Origin: Mycoemilia scoparia
Taxonomy: Eukaryota > Kickxellomycota > Kickxellomycetes > Kickxellales > Kickxellaceae
Length of the DNA stretch: 10,411 nt
Direction of reading: 5' to 3'
NCBI GenBank assembly: GCA_027575805.1
Contig: JANBPU010000455.1
Location: 1-10,411, forward strand
Position 1 is the first letter of the stretch. The number at the start of each line of letters is the position of its first letter. The notes beneath the pieces were generated by a model, which made no database searches, had not been told where the DNA came from, and saw only the letters and a list, made by a program, of their open reading frames with translations. This document shows, piece after piece, positions 8,506 to 10,411 of the stretch. The translations under genes were made by a program, and so were the position numbers.

Positions 8506-8629
8506 GATATGGGAGATAGCTTTTGAAGGGTACCATTTGGTGGACAATGATTATAGGCGCAATCAAAGTCAAATGGATGTCCCAGTTTTACTAGCAAACA
8601 TCCACCCTACAAAAATAATCGCCCATATG
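8506..8629 (+). mobile_element. MITE-like element copy D
   Basis: A 124-bp element, the same length as copy C. The left end is GATATGGGAGATAGCTTTT then GAAGGGTACC; the right end, reversed, is CATATGGGCGATTATTTTT then GTAGGGTGGA. The interior has TTTGGTGGACAATGATTATAG and GTCAAATGGATG. With copy E it shares a block, CCCAGTTTTACTAG followed by AAACATCCACCCT (E has AAATATCCACCCT), that copies B and C lack. D and E therefore form a subfamily. No coding capacity. Confidence 0.85.
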
Positions 8630-8741
8630 GTATTTCTTTTACTATTTATTGTATAGCTTACACATCTGGTCATATTATTCATCTTTTTCACTGTTATTTT
8701 TTAATTTTTCTGTTGAAAGAGTTGTTGCATTATATATTTGA

Positions 8742-8774
8742 TACGTCAGTATATACATTCAATAGAAACGAAAC
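8742..8774 (+). promoter_or_regulatory. TACGTCAG + AACGAAAC promoter block of the 64-aa ORF
   Basis: TACGTCAG is at 8742-8749 and AACGAAAC at 8767-8774, with TATCCAA immediately after (8776-8782) and a TATATAT stretch before it at about 8731. The block begins 93 bp before the ATG at 8835. The same words lie 102 bp upstream of STI1. This is the main argument that the small ORF is a real transcribed gene. Confidence 0.4.
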
Positions 8775-8834
8775 CTATCCAAACTTTTTCAATCTGCATA
8801 AATTCCGATAGCATTAAAAACAGATTTATAATAA

Positions 8835-9029
8835 ATGACTAGTATTACAGATACTTGGGTCGTAATAGTCGGTGTTATTGCCGTATTAACCATCACCTTC
8901 TCTGCAATTTTAGTTGAAATTTTCTTTGGCTCGGATGATAGAGCTAAGGCTAAAAGAAGTATTAAACTGGGTTGCGATCTTAAAAATACCCATCAAACTG
9001 ATGGTCAAAGTTTACAAGGCCTTGGGTAA
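8835..9029 (+). CDS. Candidate single-pass membrane microprotein, 64 aa, unknown family
   Basis: One hydrophobic segment spans about residues 8-31 (start WVVIVGVIAVLTITFSAIL). A charged stretch follows (GSDDRAKAKRSIK, 32-44), then a polar tail ending QSLQGLG. Codon choice looks ordinary for this window. The size, N-terminal TM, basic juxtamembrane region and polar NxxQT...QG tail parallel the 65-aa candidate at 7984, although sequence identity is low. It sits between repeat copies D and E, which are 502 bp apart. A promoter block shared with STI1 precedes it. The -3 base is T, so the start context is not strong. Function unknown. Confidence 0.5.
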   Translation: MTSITDTWVVIVGVIAVLTITFSAILVEIFFGSDDRAKAKRSIKLGCDLKNTHQTDGQSLQGLG

Positions 9030-9131
9030 AAATGCCCCCCAAGGATTGCATATAAAATAGTTGGTGGTTGGGCCTAATCGAAGACGCATTTCTATCTATT
9101 TTACACCCGATCACTAGTGAAATTTTACTAT

Positions 9132-9258
9132 ATTATGAGTAATAATTTTTGAAGAGCGCCTTTTGGTGGCCAATGATTATAGGGACAGCAATCGCAGCCA
9201 AATGTATATCCCAGTTTTACTAGTAAATATCCACCCTTCAAAAATTAGCACCCATATG
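9132..9258 (+). mobile_element. MITE-like element copy E
   Basis: About 127 bp. The left end, ATTATGAGTAATAATTTTT then GAAGAGCGCC, is slightly degenerate. The right end, reversed, is CATATGGGTGCTAATTTTT then GAAGGGTGGA. The interior reads CTTTTGGTGGCCAATGATTA, TAGGGACAG, AGCCAAATG, and the D/E-specific CCCAGTTTTACTAG block. It begins 102 bp after the stop codon of the 64-aa ORF. No coding capacity. Confidence 0.85.
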
Positions 9259-9745
9259 ACTCTGCTTTCTTTTAAATTATTGTGAATACTAGCTATTTGC
9301 CCGAATATGAACTATTACCTGAAAAAAGTTTTGGTTAGAGGGTTTCGTGCTTTTAGTTGCATCATTCAGCTGGTGCGAATATCACTAAAGTTTCTTTGAA
9401 GACGAGTGTTTAGAGTTTGACATTTATGGAGTTTAGTTATTATTGAATGTATTACCACAACAACAAAGAATATTGTTGATACAAACAAATTGAAGCCACT
9501 CCCGAATAAGAAACAATTATAGCAAGAGAATGTATGAAAGGAGACGTCTTTGTGTGTGTGTAAATCATTAGTATTTCAGCCAGCGTTCCTTTTTGGCTGT
9601 TGCGCTAGTGTTTCATGTTCTGTGGTGTTTTGTCTTTGGCGTTTGTGCTGGATTTGTTTACTCTTTTAAAGACTGTGTGTATTGTTTTTGTATACAAAAT
9701 GTTGTAAACATAATATTGCCTTTATTATGTTTTATTTGCATGGTG
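9259..9745. other. Spacer, no gene recognised
   Basis: A short (TG)5 run lies at about 9551-9560, and G/T-rich sequence at 9580-9660 may be upstream promoter DNA for the TATA box at 9753. A continuous plus-strand open frame without any ATG begins near 9714. Nothing else is supportable. Confidence 0.35.
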
Positions 9746-9752
9746 GCTGTGG

Positions 9753-9822
9753 TATAAATACCTTTGCCGTTCCATCAATTGTAGTGTCTTGTTTTCTCTC
9801 TCTTTTCTTTATTTATTTATTC
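9753..9822 (+). promoter_or_regulatory. Putative promoter: TATAAATA with downstream pyrimidine tract
   Basis: TATAAATA at 9753-9760 is followed about 35 bp later by a C/T-rich tract (TTTTCTCTCTCTTTTCTTT) typical of fungal transcription starts. This suggests a plus-strand transcript beginning near 9790. It would include the candidate intron at 10028-10136 and extend past the window. No tested start site. Confidence 0.45.
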
Positions 9823-10027
9823 CAACCCTTTATTTTTTGTTATTTGTTGTTTGGTTGAATATTTCAACATTCCTTCATATATGTGTATATATTATTGATG
9901 GTGATGACGATGAAGGCAGTGTCCAGACACACACACACCCAAACTTGCAACCACTCAAACATTCAAGTCAAGGATATTTTGATAGAGTGCGTGCCTCCCT
10001 CCATCATCTGTCCAAATATTTTCACTG

Positions 10028-10136
10028 GTAAGTATATGTATTATATTTGCAATACCAACAACAGCAGCAGTTCTATGCTGTTGCCTCACTGACCACTGCC
10101 ATTCTGGCATACTTTTCTGTGTACCCTTTTCTCTAG
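10028..10136 (+). other. Candidate intron (109 nt) of a transcript leaving the window
   Basis: GTAAGT donor after CACTG, a CTGAC branch-like site at 10089-10093, and a pyrimidine-rich acceptor CCCTTTTCTCTAG. An open plus-strand frame upstream (9714-10030, no ATG) stays open across this splice, preserving a Trp codon, to a TGA at 10219-10221. It may equally be a 5' UTR intron. The downstream exon is GC-rich (over 50% at 10141-10255). No product can be named. Confidence 0.35.
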
Positions 10137-10150
10137 GACGGTTGCCTGGG

Positions 10151-10193
10151 TGAGTGGGACTGTTATCATTGCAGTCCATGTGTATCCCACTCA
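10151..10193. repeat. 9-bp perfect inverted repeat
   Basis: TGAGTGGGA (10151-10159) pairs with TCCCACTCA (10185-10193) around a 25-nt loop. A competing GGAC/GTCC pairing uses 10157-10160 and 10174-10177. It lies just after the candidate splice acceptor. Significance unknown. Confidence 0.7.
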
Positions 10194-10283
10194 TTCAGGC
10201 CAGCAATGGAGCATGGGATGAAGTGAGGTTGGCCCAACACACGGGGGCGGGAAATCTGAAAAAAAAGATGTCATGAAATACCC

Positions 10284-10304
10284 CATACTTAATGAATAAG
10301 TATG
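10284..10304. repeat. 8-bp perfect hairpin
   Basis: CATACTTA and TAAGTATG flank a 5-nt loop ATGAA. It is the first of a small cluster of hairpins near the window end, in AT-rich DNA after the GC-rich stretch. Confidence 0.7.
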
Positions 10305-10334
10305 ATTTCTATGACAAAGCAGCGAATGGTATTG

Positions 10335-10364
10335 AATACTAAGAGTATTATGGGACATACTCTT
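10335..10364. repeat. Two overlapping, mutually exclusive hairpins
   Basis: AATACT/AGTATT (10335-10340, 10344-10349, loop AAG) overlaps AAGAGTAT/ATACTCTT (10341-10348, 10357-10364, 8-nt loop). Both stems are perfect but share bases, so only one can form at a time. No Rho-independent-type T tract is relevant here. Role unknown. Confidence 0.65.
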
Positions 10365-10411
10365 TATGATTTTATTGGATGCACAAATTAGTTTACAACC
10401 CATAACTTGGA

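Noticed and set aside
10150..10198. Second short intron (GTGAGT ... TTCAG, 49 nt) after the candidate intron
   Set aside because: It coincides with the inverted repeat at 10151-10193, has no clear branch site and is shorter than the other introns here.

Overview
The window looks like nuclear DNA of a fungus, probably an early-diverging (Mucoromycota-like) lineage. Three things point there: a eukaryotic STI1/HOP co-chaperone gene with a GT-AG intron, a GPR1/FUN34/YaaH (acetate transporter family) gene, and a Pol III tRNA-Val gene without encoded CCA. Intergenic DNA is mostly very AT-rich, and the genes have TATA/CCAAT-type promoters and ATTAAA/AATAAA-type 3' signals. The phylum placement is an inference and is weak.

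Layout. 1-2.8 kb: no convincing gene. It holds the end of a short inverted-repeat element (1-76), a (TGG)10 microsatellite, and patches of higher GC with short coding-like open frames on both strands that I could not assemble into a gene. 2.85-3.95 kb: promoter, long 5' leader, single-exon six-TM acetate-transporter-family gene and its 3' signal. 3.95-5.7 kb: AT-rich DNA with a degenerate repeat copy, tRNA-Val(UAC) on the minus strand, an intact 124-bp repeat copy, and the STI1 promoter with a heat-shock-element-like array. 5719-7554: STI1, with a 9-nt first coding exon, a 108-nt intron and a 1.7-kb second exon. 7.6-9.3 kb: two small single-TM candidate microproteins (65 and 64 aa); the second is bracketed by two repeat copies. 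9.3-10.4 kb: a TATA box, a pyrimidine-rich tract and a good candidate intron, suggesting the 5' part of a plus-strand transcription unit that leaves the window, plus several hairpins.

The clearest unannotated structure is a family of ~106-127 bp MITE-like elements. Their terminal inverted repeats read CATATGGGT...TTTTTGAAGGGTG, and there are five copies in 10 kb. A second is a shared promoter block (TACGTCAG followed 10-17 bp later by AACGAAAC) at nearly the same distance upstream of STI1 and of the 64-aa candidate gene. No operon-like organisation is expected or seen. STI1 links Hsp70 to Hsp90; the transporter is a plasma-membrane or organelle carboxylate carrier. Nothing indicates that they act together.
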